DNA from: Variovorax boronicumulans
Lineage (GTDB): Bacteria; Pseudomonadota; Gammaproteobacteria; Burkholderiales; Burkholderiaceae_C
DNA length: 64,000 nt
Assembly (NCBI RefSeq): GCF_029892485.1
Contig: NZ_JARXVG010000005.1
Location: 310,001-374,000 of the forward strand
Direction: 5' to 3'
In this document: one piece after another, positions 8,018 to 16,371 of the stretch
Layout: the number at the start of each line of letters is the position of its first letter
Position numbering within the stretch: position 1 is the stretch's first letter
Made by a program: the position numbers and the translations under genes
The notes under the pieces: model-generated
The model's database searches: none
Seen by the model: the letters and a program-made list of their open reading frames with translations, nothing else
Told to the model about the DNA's origin: nothing

Positions 8018-9575
8018 GGCTGCTCGCGCCATCGTCGCCGTTGGGCGTGGTAATGCCCAGCCGCGCGATGCGGTAGCGGATCTGGCGCAGGCTCATGCCC
8101 AGCCGCGCGGCGGCCGCGGTGCGGTTGAAGCCGCTCTCGTGCAGCGCGCGCACGAGGATCTCGCGCTCCTGCTGGTCGAGGTAGGCCTGCAGGTCGGAGG
8201 GCAGCGGCGGCGGGGCGGGCCTGGCTTCGGCCACGGGCGTCGGCGCAGTGGCGACCGGTGCCGCCGCATCGCTGCGCGGCGCGAGCTGCGCGGACGCGAT
8301 CGACGCGGTGTCGGCAGCCGCCATCGTGGTGGCGACGTTGCCGCCCATCAGGTCGAGGTGCAGTTCGTCGCCGTCGTTGAGCGCGACGGCGCGGTGCAGC
8401 AGGTTCTCGAGCTCGCGCACATTGCCGTCGAGCGGATGCAATGCCAGGCGGCGCAGCAGTTCGGCCGACAGGTGCGGCACCGGCAGCCCGCCGTCCTGCG
8501 CGATGCGCGCGAGCAGCGCGGCGCACAGCGCGGGCAGGTCTTCGCGACGGTCGCGCAGCGCGGGCACCGCGATCTCGATCACGTTGAGGCGGTAGAAAAG
8601 GTCTTGCCGGAAGCGGCCGGCCTGCACCTCGGCATGCAGGTCCTTGTGGGTGGCGCTCACGATGCGCACGTCGACCGCTTCTTCCTGCGTCGAGCCGATC
8701 GAGCGCACGCTGCGCTCCTGAATGGCGCGCAGGAGCTTCGACTGCATGGCCAGCGGGAGATCGCCGATTTCGTCGAGGAACAGCGTGCCGCTGCGCGCGG
8801 CCTGGAAGTAGCCGTCGCGGTCCTGCGAGGAGCCGGTGTAAGAGCCCTTCTTCGCGCCGAAGAACTCGGCCTCGAGCAGGTTCTCGGGAATCGCGCCGCA
8901 GTTGACGGCGACGAAGGGCCCGTCGCTGCGCTGGCTGCACGCATGCACCGCACGCGCCACCAGCTCCTTGCCGGTGCCCGACTCGCCGCGCACCAGCACC
9001 GGCGCCATGCCGCGCGCCACCTTGGCGATGCGCGACTTGACCAGGCGCATCGGCTCCGACTCGCCCACCAGCCTGTCGAGCGCCGCGACGCCGCTGCCGG
9101 TAACCGATGGCGCATCGGCGACGGCGCGTTCGCTCGGCGCGACCGATGCTGCCTGCACGGGTTTGACCTGGACGACGGGTGCCCGGGCGGCCTGCACCGC
9201 GGAGGCGACCACCGCGCGAAACTGCTTCAGGTCGACCGGCTTCGTGAGGTAGTCGAACGCGCCGGCCTTGAGTGCCTCGACGGCGTTTTCCGCCGAACCG
9301 TAGGCCGTCATCACCACGCAGCGCTCGCTGCGCTGGTTCTTCTGGATGCGATGGATGATCTCCATGCCCTGTCCGTCGGGCAGCCGCATGTCGGTGATCA
9401 CCGCATCGAAACGCCCGGCCTCCAGGTGCTGCCAGGCCTCGGACACGCTGCCCGCGGCCTCGACGCGGTAGCCCTCGCGCAGCAGCGTCAGTTCATACAG
9501 CGTGCGCAGGTCGGGCTCGTCGTCGATGACAAGGATCTGTGCGGGGCGCGGGGCGGAAGACAGGGGGGTGCTCAC
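8004..9575 (-). CDS. pilR: Sigma-54-dependent response regulator PilR
   Basis: 523 residues: receiver domain (phosphoacceptor Asp62 in TDMRLPD), AAA+ ATPase domain with Walker A GESGTGKE, Walker B LFLDEIGDL and arginine-containing FRQDLFYRLNVIE, then a Fis-type helix-turn-helix near the C-terminus (RTAAAARLGMSLRQIRYRI). The central domain is closer to Pseudomonas PilR (KLLRAIQE, ATHKDL) than to NtrC. PilR activates type IV pilin genes through sigma-54, and its partner pilS is directly upstream. The sigma-54-contact loop reads GSYTGS instead of the usual GAFTGA/GSFTGA. The start is GTG, 4 bp after the pilS stop. No pilA is in the window. Confidence 0.88.
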   Translation of the reverse strand: MSTPLSSAPRPAQILVIDDEPDLRTLYELTLLREGYRVEAAGSVSEAWQHLEAGRFDAVITDMRLPDGQGMEIIHRIQKNQRSERCVVMTAYGSAENAVEALKAGAFDYLTKPVDLKQFRAVVASAVQAARAPVVQVKPVQAASVAPSERAVADAPSVTGSGVAALDRLVGESEPMRLVKSRIAKVARGMAPVLVRGESGTGKELVARAVHACSQRSDGPFVAVNCGAIPENLLEAEFFGAKKGSYTGSSQDRDGYFQAARSGTLFLDEIGDLPLAMQSKLLRAIQERSVRSIGSTQEEAVDVRIVSATHKDLHAEVQAGRFRQDLFYRLNVIEIAVPALRDRREDLPALCAALLARIAQDGGLPVPHLSAELLRRLALHPLDGNVRELENLLHRAVALNDGDELHLDLMGGNVATTMAAADTASIASAQLAPRSDAAAPVATAPTPVAEARPAPPPLPSDLQAYLDQQEREILVRALHESGFNRTAAAARLGMSLRQIRYRIARLGITTPNGDDGASSHVDD

Positions 9576-9579
9576 GGCG

Positions 9580-11277
9580 CTATTGTGTCAGCCGGTTTTC
9601 GCTGGCGGCAAAGCTGACGAAGAATTCGTTGCCCTCGGGGCCGCCCGGCACCAGCGCCCGCCGCTCGTAGCCGATGGTGGCGCCATGGCGCCGGCACAGC
9701 TCGCGGCAGAGGAACAGGCCCAGGCCGCTGGAGCGGCTCTCGGACGAGAAGAAAGGCTCGAACAGGTGGCGCTGCACCGCCGGCTCCAGCGGCGCGCCGT
9801 CGCTCCACACCTGCAGCGACGGGCGGTTGGTGCCCGCGCGCTGCAGCGTGGTGATCACCTGGATCGAGCCCTCATGCTTGCCCGCATAGCGCGAGGCGTT
9901 GTCCAGCAGGTTCACCAGCAGGCGGCGCAGATGCTCGGCATCGAAGCGCACGTCGCTGTTGGGCGCATCGAGCGCGATGAGCACGCCCTTGCGCTGCGTC
10001 TGGCGCACCCATTCCTCGGCCAGTACCTGCACTGCGGGGTCGAGCACGACCTGTTCGCCGAGCGAGAGCACCCGCTGCTGGCGGGCGCGCGATACGTCGA
10101 GCACGTCGTCCACGATGCGGGCCAGGCGCTGCGCGTTGTGCTGGACCATGTCGGTGAGCTTGCGGTGCGCGGGGTCGGTGAGGTCTTCGCTGAGCAGCGC
10201 GCTGGCCTGCGCGATGGCGGCCAGCGGGTTGCGGATTTCATGCGCCACGGCGGCGGACATGCGCCCCATCGCGGCCAGCTTCTCGGTGCGGATGCGGGCT
10301 TCGAGTTCGCGCAGGTCCTGCAGGAACATCACGCAGAGGCTGTCGGCGCGCCGGTCGCTGGTGGGTGTGAGGCGGGTGCGCACGCGCACCTCGCGCGCCG
10401 CGCCGCGCGCCTGCGCCACGGGAATTTCTTCCGACTGGGGCGCCCGCCGCGCGAAGGTCTGCCGCGACAGCGCAGCCAGTGCATGCCAGGCGGGCTGCGC
10501 GTGCAGCGCGAATGGCAGCGGGAGCTTGGCCAGGCCCTGTCCGAGGATCGCGTCGGCCGCCGGGTTGGCCGCATGCACCATGCCTTCGGCATCGATCACC
10601 AGCACGCCTTCGGCAAGCGTCTCGATCACCAGGTCGTTGACCTCCGCCTGCATCTGCGCACTGCTGCGGTTGCGTTGCGCGACCGCCTCTTCGCGTGCCA
10701 GCCGCCGTGCCAGTTCGTGCGCGAGCAGGGCCACCACGAAGAGACCGGTGCCGGTGAGCGCCGCCTGCACGAAGCGGGCGGACGAGTCGCCCGGCTGCTG
10801 CAGCCAGTGCCATCCCGCGTCGGCCAGCAGCAGCAGCGTGACGGTGGCCGTGGTGCCCAGGCTCACCATCACCGTGCCGAGCACCGCGCTCATGAGCACC
10901 GGCAGCGCGAACAGTGGCGTGTAGTTGACGTTGCCGCCCTGCAGCACCTGCAGTGCGGTGAAGGTGGCCAGGTCGACGCCGATGGTCAGCAGCCACAGCG
11001 TCGAGAAGCCGCGGATCGGCGGCTCGAAGTGCGCATAGCGCATCTCCAGCCAGGTGATGACCAGGTAGCCCGCGGAGATCGCGATGGCCACCGTCTGCAT
11101 CGTCTGCCCGAGCGCGAAGGCCAAGCCCTGCAGCAGCACCAGCACCAGCGCGACGAAGCAGCGCGCGGCCATGAAGCCGCGCCACAGGCGCAGCAGCGCG
11201 TTGCTCTCGCTGCCGCCTTGCTCGAGCACGTCCCAGTCGGTGACCGGATCGCCGCGCGACCAGAGAGGGGTGCTCAT
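9580..11277 (-). CDS. pilS: Membrane sensor histidine kinase PilS
   Basis: 565 residues from ATG 11277. The N-terminal third holds about six predicted membrane helices. A PAS-like region follows (VIETLAEGVLVIDAEGMVH), then the dimerisation/phosphoacceptor motif AVAHEIRNPLAA and an ATPase domain (LLVNLLDNASRYA; GLGLFLCREL). This matches the PilS layout of a six-helix sensor, PAS and HATPase. It should phosphorylate PilR, whose gene follows. It starts 16 bp after the PP0621-like gene. An in-frame upstream start at 11370 would extend it into that gene and is rejected. Confidence 0.88.
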   Translation of the reverse strand: MSTPLWSRGDPVTDWDVLEQGGSESNALLRLWRGFMAARCFVALVLVLLQGLAFALGQTMQTVAIAISAGYLVITWLEMRYAHFEPPIRGFSTLWLLTIGVDLATFTALQVLQGGNVNYTPLFALPVLMSAVLGTVMVSLGTTATVTLLLLADAGWHWLQQPGDSSARFVQAALTGTGLFVVALLAHELARRLAREEAVAQRNRSSAQMQAEVNDLVIETLAEGVLVIDAEGMVHAANPAADAILGQGLAKLPLPFALHAQPAWHALAALSRQTFARRAPQSEEIPVAQARGAAREVRVRTRLTPTSDRRADSLCVMFLQDLRELEARIRTEKLAAMGRMSAAVAHEIRNPLAAIAQASALLSEDLTDPAHRKLTDMVQHNAQRLARIVDDVLDVSRARQQRVLSLGEQVVLDPAVQVLAEEWVRQTQRKGVLIALDAPNSDVRFDAEHLRRLLVNLLDNASRYAGKHEGSIQVITTLQRAGTNRPSLQVWSDGAPLEPAVQRHLFEPFFSSESRSSGLGLFLCRELCRRHGATIGYERRALVPGGPEGNEFFVSFAASENRLTQ

Positions 11278-11293
11278 GAAACGGGGCGCGCGC

Positions 11294-11566
11294 TCAGCCG
11301 CGCGCCGCGATGGCGGCCTGACGGTGCGCGGTGCTGCAATAGACCGCGCCGTCGGGGCCGGCAATGGCATCGCTCGCGGGCAGGTGCAGGCCGCAATGGG
11401 CGCAGCGCACCATGGCTTGCGGCGCGCCGACCGCCGGTGGCGCGGCCGGGCGTTGTTGCGCCTTGGCCATGCGCTCGCGCTGGGCGTCGCGCATTTCTTC
11501 GCGCCGGTTCTTGCGCCAGAGCCAGATGGCGATCCAGAGCACGGCGAGGACGAGGAGGTATTTCAT
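11294..11566 (-). CDS. PP0621-family small membrane protein
   Basis: 90 residues: one N-terminal membrane helix (KYLLVLAVLWIAIWLW), a basic linker rich in Arg, Glu and Gln, and a small C-terminal Cys/His motif (CAHCGLHLP, then YCSTAHRQ) that could bind zinc. Homologues of this size lie next to pilS in many Burkholderiales and are called PP0621 family. The function is unknown. The ATG overlaps the stop of the upstream CcsA-type gene (ATGA), implying translational coupling. Confidence 0.75.
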   Translation of the reverse strand: MKYLLVLAVLWIAIWLWRKNRREEMRDAQRERMAKAQQRPAAPPAVGAPQAMVRCAHCGLHLPASDAIAGPDGAVYCSTAHRQAAIAARG

Positions 11567-12378
11567 ACGGGAGGACGCGCCAGCACCACTTCGAGCACGA
11601 AGCGGGAACCCACATAGGCCAGCAGCAGCAGGGCGGACCCGGCGTACAGCACGCGGCGGGCCGTGCGGCCGCGCCAGCCGAAGCGTGCACGGCCGATCAG
11701 GAGAACCGCGAAGGTGGCCCAGGCGAGCACGGAGAACGTCGTCTTGTGGTCCCACTTCCAGGCGCGGCCCGCGGCGCCGTACAACTGCTCGGTGAACAGC
11801 AGGCCGGCCAGCAGCGTGGCCGACAGCAGCACGAAGCCCGCGGTCACGAAGCGGAAGGTGAGGCGCTCCAGCGTGAGCAGCGGCACGCCGCCCTCGGGGG
11901 GGGCGCCGGTCGTCAGGCGGATCTGCTTTTCGGCGCGCGTGATCAGCCAGGCATGGACCACGGCCGCGCCGAAGAGGCCGTAGGAGGCGATGCCCAATGC
12001 GAGGTGCAAGGGCAGCCATGGCGAGGCGGTGACATGCAGCGGTGTACCGGGGAAAAGAATGGCCAGCAGCACTGCGGCAGCTCCCAGCCAGGCCAGCGCG
12101 CGTCGCACCTTCAATTGGGGATACATGCGGCTTTCGATCGCGTAGACGGTGAGCACCAGCCATGCCGTGACCGAGAGCGCAGGGGCGAAACCGAAGCGCG
12201 GCTCGCTGCCGATCAACCCATGGGCGAGGACGGTCGCATGCAAAAGCCACGCAATTCCGAGGGCCCATTGGGTGGTTTGACGGCTGAGCCTGGCACCTGC
12301 AGCAGCGGCAAAACCGTAGGCCGCCGCGGTGGCGATGCCCAGCGCCACGCCGAGTGGGGAGGGGATCGCTAAAATCAT
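11563..12378 (-). CDS. CcsA/YpjD-family cytochrome c assembly-type membrane protein
   Basis: 271 residues with about eight predicted transmembrane helices and the family motif WDHKTTFSVLAWATFA near the C-terminus, corresponding to the haem-handling WxxK/D region. Proteins of this group (E. coli YpjD and relatives) are often found beside ffh. Their role in haem delivery or c-type cytochrome assembly is assumed from the domain and not proven. The gene is divergent from ffh, with 185 bp between the starts, and leads the minus-strand run into pilSR and ampD. Confidence 0.8.
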   Translation of the reverse strand: MILAIPSPLGVALGIATAAAYGFAAAAGARLSRQTTQWALGIAWLLHATVLAHGLIGSEPRFGFAPALSVTAWLVLTVYAIESRMYPQLKVRRALAWLGAAAVLLAILFPGTPLHVTASPWLPLHLALGIASYGLFGAAVVHAWLITRAEKQIRLTTGAPPEGGVPLLTLERLTFRFVTAGFVLLSATLLAGLLFTEQLYGAAGRAWKWDHKTTFSVLAWATFAVLLIGRARFGWRGRTARRVLYAGSALLLLAYVGSRFVLEVVLARPPV

Positions 12379-12428
12379 CGGTGGAGTTTATCTCCCCCAG
12401 GCTTGCGCACTTCGTGTCGCAGCGCCAA

Positions 12429-12481
12429 CCCCCTCACCGGGGGCAACACCTGAGGCCCGGCAAAGCCGGTTCCTCGGTGTT
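12429..12481. repeat. Palindromic repeat in the ccsA-ffh promoter gap
   Basis: Two adjacent hairpins: CCCCCTCACCGGGGG (12429-12443), and AACACCTGAGGCCCGGC pairing with GCCGGTTCCTCGGTGTT (12445-12481, loop AAA). The pattern resembles extragenic palindromes of Comamonadaceae. It lies between divergent genes, so it is not a simple terminator. Confidence 0.6.
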
Positions 12482-12563
12482 TCCCGAAGGGGCAATAGAC
12501 AGCCGATCTCAGGTTCACGACTTTCCAATGACCCGCCGCGGCGGGCAGCAAGGCTTCCTCTCC

Positions 12564-13952
12564 ATGGCCACCGCCCTCACAGAAAAGTTCTCCCGCCTCG
12601 TCAAGACGATGAGCGGCCAGGCCCGCATCACCGAAAGCAACGTGCAGGACATGCTGCGCGAGGTGCGCATGGCGCTGCTGGAGGCCGACGTGGCGCTGCC
12701 CGTGGTGCGCGATTTCGTTGCCCGCGTGAAAGAGAAGTCGCTCGGCCAGGAAGTGCTGGGCTCGCTCAAGCCGGGCCAGGCCCTGGTCGGCATCGTGAAC
12801 CGCGAGCTCGCCGCCACCATGGGCGAGGGCATTTCCGACATCAACCTCGCGGCGCAACCGCCTGCGGTGATCCTGATGGCCGGCCTGCAGGGCGCCGGCA
12901 AGACCACCACCACCGCCAAGCTGGCCAAGCACCTGATCGAGAAGCGCAAGAAGAAGGTGCTGACCGTCTCGGGCGACGTGTACCGCCCCGCCGCCATCGA
13001 GCAGCTCAAGACGGTGACGAAGCAGGCTGGCGCCGAATGGTTCCCGAGCACGCCCGACCAGAAGCCGCTGGACATCGCGCGCGCCGCGCTCGACCACGCC
13101 AAGCGCCACTATTTCGACGTGCTGCTGGTCGACACCGCCGGTCGCCTCGCGATCGACGAAGTGCTGATGACCGAAATCAAGCAGCTGCATGCAGCGCTCG
13201 ATCCGGTCGAGACCCTGTTCGTGGTCGATGCCATGCAGGGCCAGGATGCGATCAACACCGCCAAGGCCTTCAAGGAGGCCCTGCCCCTCACCGGCATCAT
13301 CCTGACCAAGACCGACGGCGATTCGCGCGGCGGTGCTGCGCTGTCGGTGCGCCAGGTCACGGGCGTGCCGATCAAGTTCGCGGGCACGAGCGAGAAGATC
13401 GACGGCCTGGAAGTGTTCGACGCCGAGCGCCATGCGGGCCGCATCCTGGGCATGGGCGACATCGTCGCGCTGGTCGAGCAGGTCACGGCCGGCGTCGACG
13501 TGGCGGCGGCGCAGAAGCTCGCGGCCAAGGTCAAAAGCGGTGCAGGCTTCGACCTGAACGACTTTCTCGGCCAGCTGCAGCAGATGAAACAGATGGGCGG
13601 TCTCTCCAGCCTGATGGACAAGCTGCCCACGCAGATGGCCGCCAAGGCGACCGAGGCCGACATGACGCGCGCCGAGCGCGACATCCGCCGCAAGGAAGGG
13701 ATCATCCAGAGCATGACGCCGCTGGAGCGCCGCAAGCCCGAGCTGCTGAAGGCCACGCGCAAGCGCCGCATCGCGGCCGGCGCAGGCGTGCAGGTTCAGG
13801 AAGTGAACCGCCTGCTCAACGAGTTCGAGCAGATGCAGGGAATGATGAAGAAGATGAAGGGCGGCGGCCTCATGAAGATGATGAAGAAGATGGGCGGCAT
13901 GAAGGGCATGGGCGGGATGGGTGGGCCCGGCGGGCCGAAGCTGCCGTTCTGA
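12564..13952 (+). CDS. ffh: Signal recognition particle protein Ffh
   Basis: 462 residues. Ffh binds 4.5S RNA and signal sequences and, with FtsY, targets nascent membrane proteins. The order is N domain, GTPase G domain (GLQGAGKTTTTAKL; DTAGRLAIDE; TKTDGDSRGG; GTSEKIDGLE), then the methionine-rich M domain ending in a Met/Gly/Lys tail (MKKMKGGGLMKMMKKMGG). ATG 12564 (MATALTEKFSRL) is chosen on family N-termini although the ribosome binding site is weak; upstream in-frame starts would read through the repeat region. A hairpin terminator follows. Confidence 0.95.
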   Translation: MATALTEKFSRLVKTMSGQARITESNVQDMLREVRMALLEADVALPVVRDFVARVKEKSLGQEVLGSLKPGQALVGIVNRELAATMGEGISDINLAAQPPAVILMAGLQGAGKTTTTAKLAKHLIEKRKKKVLTVSGDVYRPAAIEQLKTVTKQAGAEWFPSTPDQKPLDIARAALDHAKRHYFDVLLVDTAGRLAIDEVLMTEIKQLHAALDPVETLFVVDAMQGQDAINTAKAFKEALPLTGIILTKTDGDSRGGAALSVRQVTGVPIKFAGTSEKIDGLEVFDAERHAGRILGMGDIVALVEQVTAGVDVAAAQKLAAKVKSGAGFDLNDFLGQLQQMKQMGGLSSLMDKLPTQMAAKATEADMTRAERDIRRKEGIIQSMTPLERRKPELLKATRKRRIAAGAGVQVQEVNRLLNEFEQMQGMMKKMKGGGLMKMMKKMGGMKGMGGMGGPGGPKLPF

Positions 13953-13965
13953 GCCGCATACATAT

Positions 13966-13993
13966 ATAGATAGACAGAAATAGATAGACAGAA
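13966..13993. repeat. Perfect 14-bp tandem duplication
   Basis: ATAGATAGACAGAA occurs twice head to tail between the ffh stop and the terminator. It is AT-rich compared with its surroundings. No function is apparent; it is a likely strain-variable tract. Confidence 0.8.
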
Positions 13994-14024
13994 GCCCGCC
14001 GGGGCATTTCCCGGCGGGCTTCTT
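13991..14024. terminator. Hairpin terminator between converging ffh and HD-Pnk genes
   Basis: A 14-bp stem, GAAGCCCGCCGGGG with its complement (one asymmetry), and a 4-nt loop are followed on the plus strand by TTCTTCGTTTT. It serves ffh and probably the converging HD-Pnk gene. Confidence 0.8.
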
Positions 14025-14029
14025 CGTTT

Positions 14030-15169
14030 TCAGGTCTGCACTTCGTAGACCGTGTCATGCGCCTCGATCGGCGCCGGCAGCTCCCAGCGGTGCAGCATCC
14101 GCTCGATGCCCGCGTTCGACAGCGTGGTGTCGCGCTCGCGGTTGCGGCGCATCAGCTCGGCATGCGGCACCTCCAGGTACACCAACTCGATCTGCGCGTG
14201 GTACGCCCAGAGCAAGTCCAGCGTCTTGGTGCGCATCTGCTGGCTCAGGTGCGTGGCGTTCCAGACGAAGCGCTCGTGCTTGCGCAGCAGTCCTTTGGCC
14301 TGATCGACCGCGTGATGTGCGGCCAAGCCGTCGTTCTCGCCGTGCCTGAGGCCCAGCTCGGCGCGCGCATCGTCGAAGGACACGACCGGCAAGCCCTTGC
14401 GTTGCTGCGCCACCCAGTGGTTCTTGCCGCTCGCGGGCAGGCCGCACATCACCGTGACCTGCGCGCCTGGCTGCTGGAACAGCGGGTAGTCGGGGCTGGT
14501 GTCGGCGCCGCGGAAGTAGGCCAGGCGCGTGTGCGCATCGACCATCTTTCGCGGGCCTTCCCAGCAGCCTTCTTCCTGCGCGAGCTGCTCGAAGAGCGCA
14601 ATGTCGGCGAGGCTGTTGGCGCGCTTTTCGTAGTGGCGGCCGAGCATGTCGCAGCGCGCCACGCAGCACAGGTCGGGCAGGCTCAGTTCCCACGAGAGCC
14701 TGTGCGCCAGCCACTCGGGCCGCTCGCCCCTGCGCGAGGCGAAGGCATGGAACGGCACCTGGTGCACCGCGATGATCCGGCAGACCGCCTCGCGCAACGC
14801 GAACGGCACGCGGGCCTTCCACATCCGCACGCGCACGTCGACCGATCCGCAGCGCGAATGGCCGGGCTGGCCGATGCGGCCGCTGGCTCCGTCGATCACC
14901 GTGGTGTCGGGCTTGGCGATGTCGTGCAGCAGGCAGGCCATGAACAGCACGAAGCGGCGGTCGGCATCGGCGCGCTGGAAGTGGTCGTCCTGCATCAGCG
15001 CGTCGAGCACCATGCGCGTGTGGATGCCGACGTTGCCCTCGGCGTGGTAGTACGGGTCTTGTGGCGTTTCTTCGAGGCGCAGCAGGGCCGGCAGCAGGTC
15101 GCAGCACTGCGTCCAGTCGTAGCCTTGCGTGGGCGTGGGGACCAGTGCGCGCAGATCGTCGTAAGTCAT
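14030..15169 (-). CDS. HD-Pnk: bifunctional RNA/DNA end-healing enzyme (HD phosphoesterase + polynucleotide kinase)
   Basis: 379 residues. The N-terminal HD metal-dependent phosphohydrolase has His50 (GNVGIHTRMV) and the His82-Asp83 pair (LLHDIAKPD). The C-terminal P-loop kinase domain begins at about residue 238 with GLPASGKN (Lys249), followed by SFDDARAELG and a lid-like RRNRERD. This architecture is that of Runella HD-Pnk, which removes 2',3'-cyclic or 3'-phosphates and phosphorylates 5'-OH ends so that a ligase can seal them. The next upstream gene is an RNA ligase and the two overlap by ATGA, which supports a joint healing-and-sealing role. The P-loop has Asn where Ser/Thr is usual, so kinase activity should not be taken for granted. 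Confidence 0.82.
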   Translation of the reverse strand: MTYDDLRALVPTPTQGYDWTQCCDLLPALLRLEETPQDPYYHAEGNVGIHTRMVLDALMQDDHFQRADADRRFVLFMACLLHDIAKPDTTVIDGASGRIGQPGHSRCGSVDVRVRMWKARVPFALREAVCRIIAVHQVPFHAFASRRGERPEWLAHRLSWELSLPDLCCVARCDMLGRHYEKRANSLADIALFEQLAQEEGCWEGPRKMVDAHTRLAYFRGADTSPDYPLFQQPGAQVTVMCGLPASGKNHWVAQQRKGLPVVSFDDARAELGLRHGENDGLAAHHAVDQAKGLLRKHERFVWNATHLSQQMRTKTLDLLWAYHAQIELVYLEVPHAELMRRNRERDTTLSNAGIERMLHRWELPAPIEAHDTVYEVQT

Positions 15170-16065
15170 CGCGGCCTCCTTGCGGTTGTTGTCAGGTCGG
15201 TGAGGGCGCGCAGTGTGCGCAGTCCCAGGTCTTGCCAGCTCACTTGTGGCGTCGGTGCGTAGAGATCCACGCCTGGCGCGAGCTGGTTGGGCAGCACGGG
15301 CCGGCGGCTGTGGTGCGAGCCCGAATCGAGGATGGTCTGCACGAAGTCAGGCCGCACCCACTTGTAGCGGCCGGTCACCGGGCCGCCCGACTCGGTCTTG
15401 AGGTACAGGCCCTCGGCGAGGTCAGACAGGTCGGTTTGCTGTCGCACGAGATCGAGCGGCTGGTCCTCTTGCGTCACGGCCTGCTCGAAAGCCGGCTTCC
15501 AGTCGGCGCTGCGCGCCAGTGACGGCTGCACCAGCGAGCGCAGTGCCTTCGCGCTGCGTGGCATCTCGCCCTCGTACAGCACGGGCACCGACATCACCGG
15601 GCCATCGGCCAGCAGCGCATGCCGTGCGGGCGTCGAGAGAAAGCACGCCGCCTGCCGGTCGTACAGATCGAACTCCAGGAAGAACGCCGGCAGCCGGTCG
15701 TACCAGCAGCTGTGCTTGGCAAAGCACCACTCGCCGTACATCACATAGCGGTCTTCGAGCCGTTCGAGCAGCGCGGCCTCATGCGCTGCGGCCCAGTGCT
15801 TGAACAGGTTGAACTGCCGCTCGCCTGCGCCGCCGGCCAGGTAGTGGCCGCGCGATTGCAGCAGCAGTTCGCCTGCCGAAGTGAACGACACGGCCGCATT
15901 CGCGCCATCGAGTTTTTCCTCGATGACCACATGCTGGCCGTGCAGAGCGGACAACGGCGTCTGGCCGTCGCCGGTATCGCCGGCCTGCAGGCGCGAGCCT
16001 TCCAGATGCGCAGTACGCGGGTACTTGAGCAGCGGAATCGATGAAAGGGAAGAGAGAGGGAACAC
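15166..16065 (-). CDS. ATP-dependent RNA ligase (partner of HD-Pnk)
   Basis: 299 residues. Nucleotidyltransferase-superfamily motifs are in order: motif I EEKLDGAN with adenylated Lys51, motif III MYGEWC (about 109-114), motif IV AEGLYLKTE (about 217-225) and motif V RYKWVR (about 233-238). The opening LLKYPRTAHLEGSRLQ is typical of RNA ligases paired with HD-Pnk or PNKP enzymes. It would seal 3'-OH/5'-phosphate RNA ends after HD-Pnk repair. The GTG start at 16065 has GGAGA five bases upstream; a TTG at 16101 would add 12 residues but has no ribosome binding site. No tRNA-cutting toxin gene or RtcR regulator is visible nearby, so the physiological trigger is unknown. Confidence 0.85.
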   Translation of the reverse strand: MFPLSSLSSIPLLKYPRTAHLEGSRLQAGDTGDGQTPLSALHGQHVVIEEKLDGANAAVSFTSAGELLLQSRGHYLAGGAGERQFNLFKHWAAAHEAALLERLEDRYVMYGEWCFAKHSCWYDRLPAFFLEFDLYDRQAACFLSTPARHALLADGPVMSVPVLYEGEMPRSAKALRSLVQPSLARSADWKPAFEQAVTQEDQPLDLVRQQTDLSDLAEGLYLKTESGGPVTGRYKWVRPDFVQTILDSGSHHSRRPVLPNQLAPGVDLYAPTPQVSWQDLGLRTLRALTDLTTTARRPR

Positions 16066-16371
16066 GTTGTTCTCCAGATGGAAATCAGGAAGAACCGACA
16101 ACGTGCGGGAGCGAAGCTGGAAAGAGAGTCGACTTCAATGGCCCGGGAGGCCGTGACTGGTCCGTGGAACACAGCTTGGCGCCCGACATGACCAGCAATG
16201 AAGTGGTGTTGTTGGCGTCAGAGGGTGATGACGGCGAATCGGGGCACTTGGCGCTCCAGGGGATCGGACGATCCGTGGGTTGAAAGAAAAAGAGTGGGCG
16301 ATTCTAGCCACGCACCATGAAAAAAGCCGACCCTCAGGCCGGCTCTTCGCGGGTGCTGTGTCTTCAGCGCA
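16066..16371. other. Intergenic region between RNA ligase and opgH (306 bp)
   Basis: This region lies upstream of the ligase gene and downstream of opgH. Apart from the opgH terminator (16316-16349) I see no gene and no convincing promoter or operator. In particular no TGGCAC/TTGC sigma-54 element of the kind RtcR uses was found on the minus strand. Confidence 0.5.
16316..16349 (-). terminator. Rho-independent terminator of opgH
   Basis: Read on the minus strand, GAGCCGGCC and GGTCGGCT form a hairpin with one mismatch and are followed by a run of six T. It lies 23 bp after the opgH stop. Confidence 0.75.

Noticed and set aside
9502..12372. Plus-strand open frame of about 956 codons opposite pilS, PP0621 and ccsA
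   Set aside because: Spans three well-supported minus-strand genes; composition is Gln/His/Arg-rich shadow sequence with no domain.
16066..16371. RtcR-style sigma-54 promoter for the RNA ligase operon
   Set aside because: No TGGCAC/TTGC-like pair at proper spacing was found on the minus strand of this gap and no rtcR gene is near.
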